Positions 10,977 to 22,340 are shown, counted from the stretch's first letter. The stretch: 64,000 bases of DNA from Marsupella aquatica (GCA_973895155.1 OZ316892.1:7440001-7504000); one strand, 5' to 3'. Notes: generated by a model from the sequence alone, not told the origin. A program made the numbers and translations.

Positions 10977-11391
10977 ACTCAAACTATCGGTTCAACTGAT
11001 TGGAAGCAATGGATTGGCAGCCATCGATTCTCGGCCATCCATCAGTGTACAGGTTTTGGGTTTATAGCTCGGGTTAATATAAATGTACGTTGACACTCAA
11101 ACTATCCGTTAAACCGATTGGAAGCGATGGATTGGCAGCCATCGATCCTCGGACATCTATCAATATAGCGTTAACATAAAGTAGACACTCAAACTATCCA
11201 TTCAACCAATTGGCACCGATGGATTGGCAGCCATTGATGGACTCACGACCATCCATCGGTGTATGGTTTGGGGTTTAGGGTTGGATTAACATAAATTCCC
11301 GTCGACACTCCCCTTGTAAAGTCACTAGAAGGCAAGATTGGATTAACATAAATTCTTGTTGACACTCCCCTTGTAAAGTCACTAGAAGGCA
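10977..11391. repeat. Two nested tandem repeat arrays (92-118 bp and 58 bp units)
   Basis: Three units start with ACTCAAACTATC at 10,977, 11,095 and 11,187. Each contains GATGGATTGGCAGCCAT, so each carries part of an ATCGATGG-type inverted word. The array runs into a second one in which GACACTCCCCTTGTAAAGTC ACTAGAAGGCA occurs twice, about 58 bp apart. No gene was found. Confidence 0.75.
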
Positions 11392-11399
11392 ACGAATGT

Positions 11400-12190
11400 G
11401 GGTTAAAAACAGGTTAAATATACAACTAGGAGCCCACCATTGTGATTGAAACAAAAAAGACATTCTAAAATAAGAAGGAGAATATTTGTGTATTTTAAAC
11501 TTTCGTTTTCCTTCACATGTCGGATAGTCATACAAAAGAGATGATTTTACTAAAAATGACTGTTAGATAATCTTCATCAATATTAGAGATTTACTATATA
11601 AGTGAGTACAATATATTACAAATGATTGTGGACTCATTACGTAAGAGAGTAGTGTCTACATTCTGATCTTCATGGAAAATATATGATTAATCATGCAATT
11701 TAATTTAAATTATGAATGATTAAATTATGAATGATTAAATCATGCAATATAAAAATTAATGTCTAGAATTTACCATAGTAAAAAAATAAATTCTAGAATT
11801 TATTGTGGTAAAAAATTTAACTCTAGTAAGTTTAAATAATTTCTAGTATCTTCTAGGATACTCTAGTAAATGAACCAGCGTGGTCTGACTTCAACTATAA
11901 ATAAGAGGGAGGCTCACTTTCCCAAGGAAGTCCATTTTCTAGTATTTCAAACGTATGAGTGCGATGATAGAAAGTCCATAAAGTGTATATTGTGTACATT
12001 AGATTTGCATTGGAGGAATGTTTGAACATCAATTTTAGGACTAAATAAAATGGCTATGCCGCCGGTGTCCTGATAATTCAATTATTCATGATGAAATCAC
12101 TATCACTAGGTATATTATTAATTATATAGATTAGGTTTTCTATTTTGTTACGAGATAACTAAATAGTTTGACTATTATTTATGTGCATGC
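11400..12190. other. AT-rich stretch without a gene; one TATA-like site
   Basis: No supported coding sequence. CTATAAATAA at 11,894-11,903 followed by a purine-rich stretch and CTTTCCCAAGG resembles the promoter part of an LTR. A similar arrangement occurs at 14,741 (GTATAAATAG ... GCTTCCCG). Both may be remnants of one LTR family, but the ends could not be set. Confidence 0.35.
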
Positions 12191-12440
12191 CAGGTAAGCA
12201 ACTATGCAAGCCACAATATGCATGTTTAGATGCATGTACAAATTATTTTATTTGCATGCATTAGTTACTTTATGTGCAAGCCACAAGGTGCATGCACAAG
12301 TAATTTAGATGCATGCAAATTAGATGGTAAAGTAGGGTTTAATAGTATATTAGTTTTATCTAAACTTTTATTAATACCCGATACCTTTATTATTAGAGTT
12401 ATCATTTTGATTTTAGTGTAAAACTTGTGGGTGTTGTCTT
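12190..12440 (+). repeat. Short-word repeat plus remnant of a dispersed repeat
   Basis: At 12,190-12,320 the words TGCATGC, GCAAGCCACA and GATGCATG recur. From about 12,325 the sequence matches the family also seen at 15,590-15,690 (inverted) and 26,268-26,357. All three copies share GTAGGGTTTAA and the stretch TTAGAGTTATCATTTTG, and each has a frame ending ILVLV or ILILV at a stop. This copy is the most diverged. Confidence 0.6.
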
Positions 12441-12649
12441 GGGAATAGTAAACTCTCAAAAACACGTCGGGTACCTGGTTGCATGTGCTAATTAGGCTAT
12501 TTATCACTTGTAAGAGACCTCATGACTATAGATCGTGCACTATAGCATGCACACTATAGATTGCATATTATGCAAGAATTCAAATTACTATCCTATACTA
12601 CTAAGTTATACTTAGAAGGAACTTACTAAACAAAGAATCCCCACGACAA

Positions 12650-14325
12650 CGTGCTATTGTTGTGTTGCTCCCTATATATTTTTGTTGCTTTTTCCTTCCT
12701 TCTTTCTCGTTGACTCAAATCTAAATCACAAAAGATGTCGTTTTTTGTAACTTTCCAAAAAACTTGAAACTTGTAACCACCACATAGCCCACCAGCCTAG
12801 CAAGCCAACCCTGAAATCCGAAATTAAAATTGAATTTTGACGAAAAACTTTTTCAAGTTTCGGTCAGGGTGGATAAAATTCAAAAATTCTCCCCAGTTTT
12901 GATCACCCCGGGGAATAACAAAAATTCCAAGTAGCACCCGTTGTCCAAAATGCAAATCAATTGGTGCACCACATTGCTAACTTCAGTGGCTATGTCCTCG
13001 CCGAAAAAGATCCAAAAAAAAGTTACCATTCAGACCTCGGAAATTTTGACTAAAGGCTAAAAAATAGCTCTTTGTTTTTTTCGGAATATTCTTTGGACTG
13101 TGCGACAGGTTTCACAGGGGGCCGTTCCCCTTGTCGGAGCGATTAAATTGCGGTCTAAAGCGGTCTAAAGCGGTCTAAAGCGGTTCTTAAAGCGGTCTAA
13201 AGGGCCATTTATAAAAAAAACAGGAGTATGAGGGAGGGAGTATACAAGGCCTATATAGGGCATATAGAAGGCTGACATATAGAGGTATACCTAGGGGCTC
13301 CTCCTTCAATGTAGTTTGGGACTCGTGCCCTGGCTAGAGGACTCCTCCTTTAACTCTCCTCTTAATGATGCATAGGGCTGCGTGCCCTCTTCCTTGCTTG
13401 TACTATGGGGATAATAAAAAAAAATCTACTCCCAAGAGAAGGGAGTCGCTCCCTCTCCTTGGCAAGGGGCACGATGCCCTATGCAATGGGCACAATGCTC
13501 TATGGGGAGGGGTATACACAAGTGCCCTAAAATCTCCTTAAAAAAAACTTTGACCCAAAGAAAAAGGGTTCGTATAGGGGGGAAGGAGGGCATGAGTACA
13601 AGGCAATATACAGGGCAGGGATAAGTACCAAGAACCCACTTAAAAGCAAAAATTTGACCCCCCAAAAACATTTTCTCTTTTCTAGACACCTTGCCACTTG
13701 ATCCAAAAAGGTGTCACCGATAGGAAATATTATTTCCGGATTTTGCCTCTTTCGCATCAGCAGGTTCAGCAGCGCAAAATCTCCGATGTGTCTCCCCCGC
13801 TGCACGTCATGTGCCAATCCCAAACTCAGAACGATCACCTCGTCGTGATCTCTCCGTTAAGCCATAGCACTTCGCGATTCTTCCCCCGAGTCGAGCGTGA
13901 CGTCGAGAAACCCATTTTAGTCAAGGGCTATGTCTCCATAGCCATGGAAAAACCAGAAATGACTTCGTCATTCATTGCGTTGCACTCGGTTTACCCTCGA
14001 CAACAAACTAGATACGAAAATGACCAGCTTTGCCCGATCTACGATTTGAGCTATAGTATGCAACGTCTCACGTATCGCAAAGTTCAATCTCAGGTCTCTC
14101 CTCTGTCGAAGAAACCGTCATAACAAATCTTTTTTCACAAAAAATTCTAGAATGACAAGAACTTTGATTCCTCCACACCACAAAGTCCGATCAGTGATTT
14201 CTTTGTACCGTTAGATAGCCCTTGCCCCGATCTATCCGTTGAGCCCAACACCTCCAAGTTCCATGTGACAGAACTCCGTGAAATCCACCAACTCTAACCG
14301 CTGGAAAAACCGTTGTTGTAAATAA
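12650..14325 (-). repeat. Inverted copy of the plus-strand copia leader
   Basis: Read on the minus strand this segment follows 6609-8360 in order. Shared blocks include the CCGCTGGAAAAACCG, GATCTATCCGTTGAGCCCAAC and GTCAAACTGGGGAG-like regions, and a GAAAGTTACAAAAAACGACAT end. The primer site and LTR present at 6230-6555 are absent here, so homology stops at 14,325. The central part differs in length and contains GCGGTCTAAA repeated at about 13,150-13,205. It keeps hairpin words at 13,374 and 13,466. It forms a roughly 1.7-kb inverted repeat with the other leader. Confidence 0.75.
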
Positions 14326-14329
14326 ATAA

Positions 14330-15480
14330 GTTTTGGAGTTAAAATACCTCACATAGAGTTTCTCACTCCATTAGAAAATATTATTAAAAAATTAATAAAA
14401 ATAAATAAATAAAAATAGTATGACTTAGAGTAGTCATTTATAAATTATTAGATATAATAGACCAAAATTATAGAATAGATAAAAATAAAATAATATACCA
14501 AAATAATAGTAGACCAAATGAGTATAATAGGCCAAGATAATAGAATAGGACAAAATAAAATAATGTGCCAAAAAAGTGGGCTAGAAAATTGTGGATAGTC
14601 CACTTTACAAAATAGTGGGCTAAGATAGTGGGCAAAAAAAGTGGGCTACCAAATTAAGGGTAGTCCACTTTACAATATAGTGTGCTAAGATAGTGGGCAA
14701 AATAGTTGGCTATCAAATTATGGGTGGTCAACATTTCCAAGTATAAATAGAAGGAAACTTGCTTCCCGTAGGATATTGTGTTCCCACTAGTGAGAGTTGA
14801 GTCCATGGTTTGCCTTGATGTAACGGAGGGCTATGTCGCTATTTTCATGATGAAAGGACTTGAGAATTTTTCTTATGGTCATGGAGGGCTATGCCACCAC
14901 TTGAGCACCTTAAGTTAAAATCTCAATCTGGCAAGGACGGCTATATCGCCTATATCAAGAATATATTATCAAAGGTTAATTTATACTATAGGTTTTAGCT
15001 ATTCCTATAGATTGTAAATGATGTTGCATGGGGTTGCCAAAAGTGCATAGACCGCCATGAATGATTGTCAACCTATTTTTGATTAGATTACATTGTTTAG
15101 ATAAAAATGTAATGCGTCAAACGCTTATGTATCAATTTGGTATAGATTTCACCACCATGATCATGAATTCAAACATTTCACTCATATATCCCGTAGTTAC
15201 TTATGAAGAAGAGTGGGTGTGTAAGAACCGAATGTAGATACTTCGTGATCCTACCAAGCAACTCCTTCTCCTTGTTCACCTTCATCTTCTTCTCTTTCAT
15301 TCCATGTAAGTAAGCAGCAATCAAGGATGAAAACCTCTCCATGTCAATTGGATTTATTTCAGTTTCCATGATTGCAATTCTTCCCTCTTGACTGAATAAT
15401 ATAAACAAGTTAAGAACTCAAAGTTCCAAAACCATATCTCTCTCCATCCATTAGAACTCAAACATGCACAAGCTAACTTC
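14330..15480. repeat. AT-rich stretch with 64-bp tandem units
   Basis: From 14,570 to about 14,731 there are two and a half units of about 64 bp built on AGTGGGCTA, TAGTCCACTTTACAA and AGATAGTGGGC. GTATAAATAG at 14,741 is a possible TATA box. Right of it, GGAGGGCTATGTCGC, GGAGGGCTATGCCAC and GGACGGCTATATCGCC recur within 120 bp. No gene was recognised. Confidence 0.6.
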
Positions 15481-15512
15481 CAAATCCAGCGGTTCCCCAG
15501 TATGGTCACCAC

Positions 15513-16057
15513 TTATGTCCGGATGACCGTGTTTTCTGGTAAGAGCATGTTGGCTCTTACGAAGTTAACTTTGCATGCCCATAAGTTCTACACTAAAACC
15601 AAAATGATAATTCTAGTAACAAGGGTAGTGGGTATTAAGAAAGGTTCAGGTGAAATTAAAATACTGTTAAACCCTACTTCATCATACTTGCGGACCAACA
15701 TATCACGGAAATTAGTTTTCTTACGACATATGATCCTAATATCTTCAAGAGAAAATGAAACAGGAATATCATCTGGACTCCTATTCAAATCCATGACTTC
15801 AATAAAGGACAAAGATAATGCATTCTCACTCCTCACGGTATGACACTACTGGGTATATTATCGGCTCGTTAGAAACCATAACAGCAGTTGCAAACTGAGC
15901 TCCAAAATGATAGGTTAAATGTTGTCTCATAGATGGTTTGTCTAAAAGATGGACTCTAATCAAAAATGGATTACTAAGGGAAAGATCAGGGATAATTCTC
16001 TCTCCTGGATTCATGATGCCTCTTCTATTCCTTTGCTATCGGGGCCAAAGGACGCCC
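15513..16057 (-). repeat. Left arm of a large inverted repeat
   Basis: This arm is the reverse complement, with some divergence, of 16,708-17,042 continued at 26,211-26,438. The outer end shares ACCAGAAAACA...CCGGACA and the inner end shares GGGGC..CCTTTGGCCC. Frames on both strands are conserved between the arms. On the minus strand of this arm one can read a product containing LVRKYDEVGFNSILISPEPF. I do not know the protein family. Confidence 0.7.
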
Positions 16058-16707
16058 CACCCCTAAATTCCAAAAAAAAACCTTATTCCCTAAGGTCTCA
16101 TCTATAAGTCTATCGCTCATTCCTTTGCTATTCGGGCCAAAGGACGCCCCACTACTATGTTTAAGGCACAAAGAGCTTCACAACCTTGAATGAAAAACAC
16201 TACGGAATAAGGGGAGAGTGCCTCCTCACCACTTTATTTATAGTGCACACCAAGAGGGCATGGATCCAGCCCAAGCACTTGGATGAAGGCCAAGTGTCAA
16301 ACATCTAATACCTAAGAGTGTGCTAGTACTGTTCATAGTTGGTGAAACTACTTTTAGTAGGTGGAACTACCATGCGTTGGTGGAACTACTATGCGTTGGT
16401 GGAACTACTATGCGTTGGTAAAACTACTGTAGTTGATAGAACTACTATGTGCTGATGGACCTACTGTGCGTTGGTAGAACTATTGTGCGTTGGTAGAACT
16501 ATTGTGCGTTGGTGAATATTATTGTAGTTGGTGAAACTACTCATATGCATTGGTGGAACTACTATAGTCCGTTAATATAGCTAAATAAATTTAATAAAGT
16601 CTAAATTTAATAATCTAACTACTAAATTACTTATATAATCTATAGCATATTAAAATAAACAATTTTTTATAACTTAAGAGAAAATCACGACAATGTCTCT
16701 TTAAAAA
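16058..16707. repeat. Loop of the inverted repeat with a 20-bp minisatellite
   Basis: The loop repeats the arm-end word GGGCCAAAGGACGCCCCAC at about 16,135-16,155. From about 16,335 to 16,570 it carries roughly eleven imperfect units of GTTGGTGGAACTACTATGC. The rest is AT-rich. No gene was found. Confidence 0.65.
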
Positions 16708-17042
16708 CTTAAGGGTGGGGCATCCTTTGGCCCGGATAGCAAAAGAACAAGGGAGTCATTATGAACCCAAGAAGGAGAGATATCCTTAATCTTTCCCTTC
16801 GTAACCCATTTTTGGTTAGAGTCCATCTTTGAGACAAGCCATCTATGAGGCAACATTTAACCTATCACTTTGGAACTCAATTTGCAGCTGCTGTTATGAG
16901 TTCTAATGAGCCAATAGTATACCCGGTAGTGTCTTATCGAGAGTGAGAGTGCATTATCTTTGTCCTCTATTAAAAGTCATGGATCTAAATAGGAGTTTAG
17001 ATGACATTCCTATTTCATTTTCTCTTGGAGATGTAAGGATCA
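16708..17042 (+). repeat. Right arm of the inverted repeat, first part
   Basis: It matches the reverse complement of 16,057 down to about 15,729. It is cut at ATCA (17,039-17,042) by the gypsy element and resumes at 26,211. Its frame includes VMDLNRSLDDIPISFSLGDV, matching MDLNRSPDDIPVSFSLEDI in the left arm. Confidence 0.75.
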
Positions 17043-17330
17043 TGTCACCTCATGTTGCATTTGAGTTGCAACTTTGTTGGTTGCACATGTGTTGTGAGTT
17101 TGAGAGGGTGACCTGGCATAGCAGGTCACCTGGTAGGGGTGACCTCTTCATCCAGGTTACCATGTCTTTGTGCCATGGGGTATACCTTGGAGAATGATGG
17201 ATTAGCTCCTCATTCTTCCAAGTTGAGCCTCCCGGCACTAATAGAGCTCCTGTGAGTCCCACATGGCTAGCGAGTAAGTTTGGCTCGACTTAGTGATATC
17301 TTGCAGCGGGGTCCCGTTTTGCAAGAGATT
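17043..17330 (+). repeat. Terminal repeat block A1 (left end)
   Basis: It starts TGTCACCTCATGTTGCATTT and matches block A2 at 25,730-26,101 through GCAAGAGATT. It lacks an approximately 85-bp segment that A2 contains (about 25,944-26,030). It is not followed by block B, unlike A2. A TGG a few bases after its end (17,333) could start a primer site, but I could not match it to a tRNA. Confidence 0.7.
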
Positions 17331-19697
17331 ACTTGGAAGAATATGAAGGAGGAGAGCAGATGCTTTCAGTTTTTCTGAACTGTGCGGACCAGCGGAGGTG
17401 TTCGGTGGAGCTCGGTGATTCATCCATTCGTTCGTTGTTCGTTGGTGCCAATCGTTGGTGGGCATTTGCTGATCGTTGGTTGATGTTGCTGGTTGGCAAC
17501 ACGTATCTGGACGTGAAAGTGCTGTCAAAAATTAGTGAGAGTATTCTGATTTCAACTCAATTTCCTAAAATCTGGTTACATTTTCATCGCAAATCGTTGA
17601 TGCGAAGAAGCTATGCTCATTGTATGCACCAATTGAATGGTTGTGCGAAAAGCTCTATTCGTTGCTGGTTAGAGAGGAAGGCTTGCTGCAGATTTTTGTA
17701 TGCACAAAGGATGTGCGAAAGCCATGTCCAAATTTTGATAGAAACTCTGTTGGATGGATAACCACTAGAAATTTTATTGTGATTTCGGATGGAGCATACC
17801 GATGCGATTGCATTGGTGAAGTTTGAGTGAAAAATAGCTTGAGAGGTGGACATTATGTGCTTCAAACATTTGCTAGAATTTTGTTTGTTGTCGATGGTTT
17901 TTTCGACGGTATTTTGTCACGGAATTTGTGACAAGATTTCAATGCAAATTGTGGTGCAAATGGTTACTTTGTGAAGTTGTATTGTGCACATATTTTGTGC
18001 CTACCTTAGGGGTTCATAAAAAACTAAAAAGAATATATGTTTAGAGCCTAAGCTAGCTTGGAGAAGGGAGGAATTCCAAGGCCTGACTTAGTTGGTGGCA
18101 TTTGGGAAATAAAATCCACTTTAGAGGGGTTCAAGATATTTTGACTCTTATGTTTAGTGGCTCAAAACCTGCACACTACCTTCCATCTTTTATCCCTACT
18201 TGGTTGCTTCTACTTTTTGTCCCCTTTGACACTTTATTTGTTATCCTCCTACTAGTGTAACCATATGCTGCACTTTTATCTCATCCGTGTCCACTTTATT
18301 TTGTGCTCTCTTTTTAAGTGATTACCCTTTCTTCTTTGTTATTTGGGTATTTTGGTGGGCCTTTTAGTGCTACCCTTTTTGTTACCCAAGGGAATCATAT
18401 TTAAAAAGAAATAGGGTAGGGACCCAAGGTAAAAGCGGCTCCCCACGGAAGCCAAGGCTGGAGTTAAAGGGGGCCAGTTGGGCTCCCAAGGAGCCAGGCG
18501 GCCCCTTCTCGAACATTGAGGAGGGGGGAGGGCCCAAGGTGGTCTGTCACCTTTTTTTGTTAAAGGATGGAAGGACCAGGTGTGCAACGCCTCCCCAAGG
18601 AGGTCCAGGTACAAGGAGGGGAGGGAGGATTTGCAGCTCCTTCCAGGTGGCCCAAGGCATTTAATAAGGAGGGCCCGCAGCCCTATGAATTGGTTTTAAA
18701 GAGGGGTGAGGAGCGAAGGAGGCAGGGGGAGGGGCATTCCAAGCTCCCTCCTCTTGGGAGCATTCAAGGAGGAGGGCTCCTAGCCCTATGGAGTGTCATT
18801 AAGGAGAGGCCCGAGGTGGCAGGAGGTCCCCCACAAGGACAGGAGCGAGCCCATTGGCCCCAGATGCCAGGAGATCTCCCAACACTTAGGAGCGAATTGG
18901 GAGAGGGTGCGGCAGGCGAGGGGTGGCAGGGCACTAATGCAAGGCAGGGCCCGAGGCCGGCAGGTGTCCACGCCTCATTAGCTATATTTTTTTGGCCGTA
19001 TCCTACCGTGTCCCAGCCCATTTCTTCGTATTTAACAATTGTTTCCCGTATTTGTGCCGTATTTTTGTAATTTGGGTTGTTTCCGCACAATTGCCACTGC
19101 GGGAAGCTTCCTCTATACTTGGTGCAGCAGAAAATCCGAGACCTCATTTCTGCACTTTGCCCGACACCATTGTGACCCCCCCGTAGTTGCACCACCATAG
19201 CTCGGTCATCTGAAGTCCATTTTGCTCATCGATTATAGGGTTGGATGCGGTGGCTCGTTGGCTATCAGGATCAGTTATCTACACACAATTTTGACACATT
19301 TCATTTTTTGGCCATTTTGCGGTGGTCTTGTTGTAGTCGTTGGCAGTAGTTGCTGCCAAGTGATTGTTGTGCCACAGGAGTGCTATAGTTAGTTGCATAG
19401 CCACACTGGAGATAGGAGTGACTCGCAGTGGTGCCCGATTTCGACCGTTGGAGGTAGATCGATCGTCTGCGCGGCACTGGCACCGACCCTGCCGTGGAGG
19501 AGGCGACGCAATTACTATCCTGATTGTCACTGTATTCACGCATTAGTCCCTACAATTGGGACATGGAGCATTCCATGGATAGTCGGATTTAGAGGTTTTT
19601 GGGAGATGTTGGCACCATGGAGTTGCCACATTTCATTATGGAGTTTGAGCGGTGGTGTGATCAATAAAAGTTGCGCAGCACGGCATTCTCCCCTTTC
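17331..19697 (+). mobile_element. gypsy leader, 2.3 kb, with purine-rich hairpin block
   Basis: No convincing gene. The stretch 18,410-18,990 is G-rich and purine-rich and carries AGGGC-N5-GCCCTATG at 18,670 and 18,773, the same word found in the copia leaders. Several short frames occur, but none resembles a protein that I know. Confidence 0.55.
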
Positions 19698-20537
19698 ATG
19701 GCATGGCAGGCATTGTTCCAGCACTTGGAGGGGCCACCCATGCATGACTATGAGGAGTTCCAGACGATGTATGCTGAGCACATTGAGTCTTGGAGACGCA
19801 AGTGGTCTCCAGATTACGTCTCACTCACAAGTGAAGATGTGTCCCCGAAGGAGGAAGAGGGTGTTAGCAGCTCTAGCACATCGTTGCCAATCCCCAGGTT
19901 CAACTCGATGGTGAAGTTCTTCAAGGTGTTGAAAAAGAATTACCAGGGTGTCCGCGTGGATAAGTTGTTGAGCCTCCAGACATTCAGCAGGATGAAGGGT
20001 GAGAGTTTGCACAAGGCGTACACGCGCATGAGGCGGTTGATCAGTATCACGGAGGGCATTATTGATGCTCAGGCTATCAAGATTTGGTACCAAGCCCTGG
20101 ATAAGGATTTGAGGAATCGGGTTTGGTTTTTGGCGTTGGCCACTGATGAGAAATTGACACTGGAGAAAGTTTTCCTACTTTCTAATACCATTGACATGAA
20201 CCGGTCAGAGGAGAAGGTTGTCACCCTTGGATTTGGCAAGGAGTCCCCTGGAGGCAGTGCTGCTAGTCCATCTGGTGGGCAGCAGCCACATCGATTGGGG
20301 AATGTGCCAGGGAGGGCACAGCCCAATGCTCCCGGTGGTGCTGTTGCTGGTGGCAGGAGAGCAACAGCACCCCAACGTCCCTTTCAGCCCTCTTATGCCA
20401 CTCAGGTGGAGTGCTGGAGCTGTAAGGGACCTCATAACCAGTGTGATTGCCCTGATCGGAAGGGTCCACCACGTGCAAAGCCGGGCGGAGCTGCCCCTAG
20501 ACAACCTGATCTTAAGCTGTCTAGGGCTTGGGATTGA
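19698..20537 (+). CDS. gypsy Gag with zinc knuckle
   Basis: In the family this protein builds the particle and binds the genomic RNA. The first Met in frame is at 19,698 (MAWQALFQHLEG), giving about 279 residues; the frame also runs further upstream without a Met. The N-terminal part contains LHKAYTRMRRLI, typical of a capsid retrotrans_gag domain (FxRMKGESLHKAYTRMRRL at about residues 95-115). A Gly-, Pro- and Ser-rich linker follows. Near the end is a nucleocapsid knuckle, CWSCKGPHNQCDC, with C-x2-C-x3-H-x4-C spacing, one residue shorter than the usual x4 before His. The frame is intact and ends just before the protease remnant. Confidence 0.8.
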   Translation: MAWQALFQHLEGPPMHDYEEFQTMYAEHIESWRRKWSPDYVSLTSEDVSPKEEEGVSSSSTSLPIPRFNSMVKFFKVLKKNYQGVRVDKLLSLQTFSRMKGESLHKAYTRMRRLISITEGIIDAQAIKIWYQALDKDLRNRVWFLALATDEKLTLEKVFLLSNTIDMNRSEEKVVTLGFGKESPGGSAASPSGGQQPHRLGNVPGRAQPNAPGGAVAGGRRATAPQRPFQPSYATQVECWSCKGPHNQCDCPDRKGPPRAKPGGAAPRQPDLKLSRAWD

Positions 20538-20875
20538 AAAAGGCTGAGGTAGAGCCTTGCCCATCTCAGATTCATACATCTCTTGGTGTCCAAGAGAAGG
20601 CACATCACATGATGCAAGATAACCATACTGTGAGGTTTCCCCACCGCACTGGAGATGACTCTGCCTTGAAGGTGAAAGCCGTTGTCACACCTGTAGAGTC
20701 TTATGATGTTTTGGTAGGGAAGCCATACTCTACCCCATGGGCTTTGTGTTGGATTACTGGCAGGAGACTGTTCACTATCGACCAGGATGGCAGTCTGGTG
20801 ATGGTAGGAAGTGTGAGTTACCAGTCCACTACTTTCTGCGTCGGACTGAGCGGTCACCAAAGTAGATGATTAGTT
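20528..20875 (+). pseudogene. gypsy retropepsin remnant
   Basis: The stretch VTPVESYDVLVGKPYSTPWA resembles the C-terminal part of a retroviral-type aspartic protease (YDVLxG). The frame then shifts near 20,725, and the following residues (GFVLDYWQETVHYRPGW in another frame) continue the family pattern. I did not find the catalytic DTG/DSG. It overlaps the end of gag, as expected for a polyprotein. Confidence 0.55.
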
Positions 20876-21039
20876 TGTCAGCTTGTGCTGGAGCTATCAC
20901 CTGGCCAGGTGATCTCTTGGAGGGTAATGCCCATGCTGCAGACATCCCCGTAGCAGAGCAGTTGCACGACTCCTCAGGTAACTGCAGCATTTCCATTGTC
21001 CCACAGGTATGGGGTTCCACTCCTGAGTTATAGCAACAT

Positions 21040-22150
21040 GCTGATTCATATATACAGGCAGCATGGCGTGCACCATTTGCCCCTTTAGCGGAGCCACCTG
21101 TGGTAGATTGCATTCCCAGGTTGATCATTGTGTCCCCGTTGGACACCACTCCCATTTTGTGGACATACCCTACTGAGGGTATTCGCTTGTTGGAATTGTT
21201 TGGTGGCATGAGCACTGGTTTAGCTGCTATCTTACATGCTGGCATTAGAGTGCAACAGTATCTCTATGTGGAGCGCGATGACACAGCCCGACATGTCTCA
21301 TTGCGTTATATTGCTCAATTACATCAGCAGTTCCCTGATTTATTGCTTCTATCAGCTATCAGAGATTATCAGCACGTTTTGCCAGTAAACATCTCACTTT
21401 TGGGGGCATCGGATTTAGTACGCATTGGTGCGATTCACCTTGTCATTGCTGGTTGGCCATGCCAGGGCCATTCCTCTACTGGGACAGGATCTGGTCTCAA
21501 AGACCATTGTTCTCACATGTTTTGGGAGATGCTGTGTGTCATGAGGTTTTTGCAGGTGCAGCAGCATGTCTCTCCTGCCTACATTCTAGAGAATGTTCCC
21601 TTGTTGGGTGATACTCGGTCACAGATGGTGGCTAGTATGCACCAAGTGAGGTCCTGGTTAGGACCTGCTGTTTTTTAGATGCTGCTAGTGTCGGATCGAC
21701 AGCACATCATCCACGATTATGGTGGACCAACTTGATGCCACCTGAGATTTTGCGGAGGGCATATCAGCATATTATGCGGCCTGTTGGGCTCACTATGGAC
21801 CGCATTTTGGATGTTGGACGACATGCACAATTGGTGCATCACGATGATCGCTCCCCATTGGCAGTGGTGAACCGGGTTGGTCAACCCCGTGCAGCACTAC
21901 CCATTTTGGTGAGTTTTCCCTCATCGTATGCTTACCGTAATGGTGGACCAGGGTTAATTTGGGATTCCCACCACAAAGAGCTGACGGAACCTACTACTGA
22001 TGAGCATGAGTGTGCTATGGGATTTCAGACTCGTCCCACAGTAGTACCCTTAGTGATTGAAGCAGCACGCCGTCACATTTAGGGTCAGGCTATGGATCTT
22101 AATTGTTTGACTTGGATTGTGAGCTTAGCCTTGGCAGAGCAGTGCCAGTT
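21040..22150 (+). pseudogene. Cytosine-5 DNA methyltransferase domain inside gypsy pol
   Basis: C5-methyltransferases transfer a methyl group from SAM to cytosine in DNA. Motif I reads LLELFGGMSTGLAA (about 21,187-21,228) and binds SAM. Motif IV reads AGWPCQGHSSTG with the catalytic Cys codon at 21,460-21,462. Motif VI reads ILENVPLLGD with the ENV codons at 21,589-21,597. A later stretch, LTEPTTDEHECAMGFQ near 22,000, fits the C-terminal motifs. The spacing and the VERDD motif II resemble DNMT3-type enzymes. A target-recognition domain as long as that of DNMT1 is absent. The frame breaks at a run of six T (21,671-21,676) and resumes one frame over, and a stop lies at 22,080. It sits between protease and RT, so it was a polyprotein domain. 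All catalytic motifs survive, but the ORF is broken. Confidence 0.88.
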
Positions 22151-22340
22151 ACAATCATCTATGACACCTTCACATGGATGCTCTTTCTCTCTTGGGTCCT
22201 TAGCGTTCAGAGCAGGGGGCGACAGTGCCACAGATTGTCATCCCTGGACTTCATGGGGAGTCAGTGGAGAGGCCAATGGGCTTTCTTTTTTGCAGCAACA
22301 TGGTATTGTTGCTCGTGAGGTTGCAGCATAGCAACCACAG

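Noticed and set aside
13698-14123. 141-codon plus-strand frame
   Set aside because: It lies antisense within the inverted copy of the copia leader; the other leader copy does not keep it as a gene.
18567-19198. Long overlapping frames on both strands in the gypsy leader
   Set aside because: The composition is G-rich and low in complexity, frames are open on both strands at once, and no motif is seen. They come from the hairpin block.
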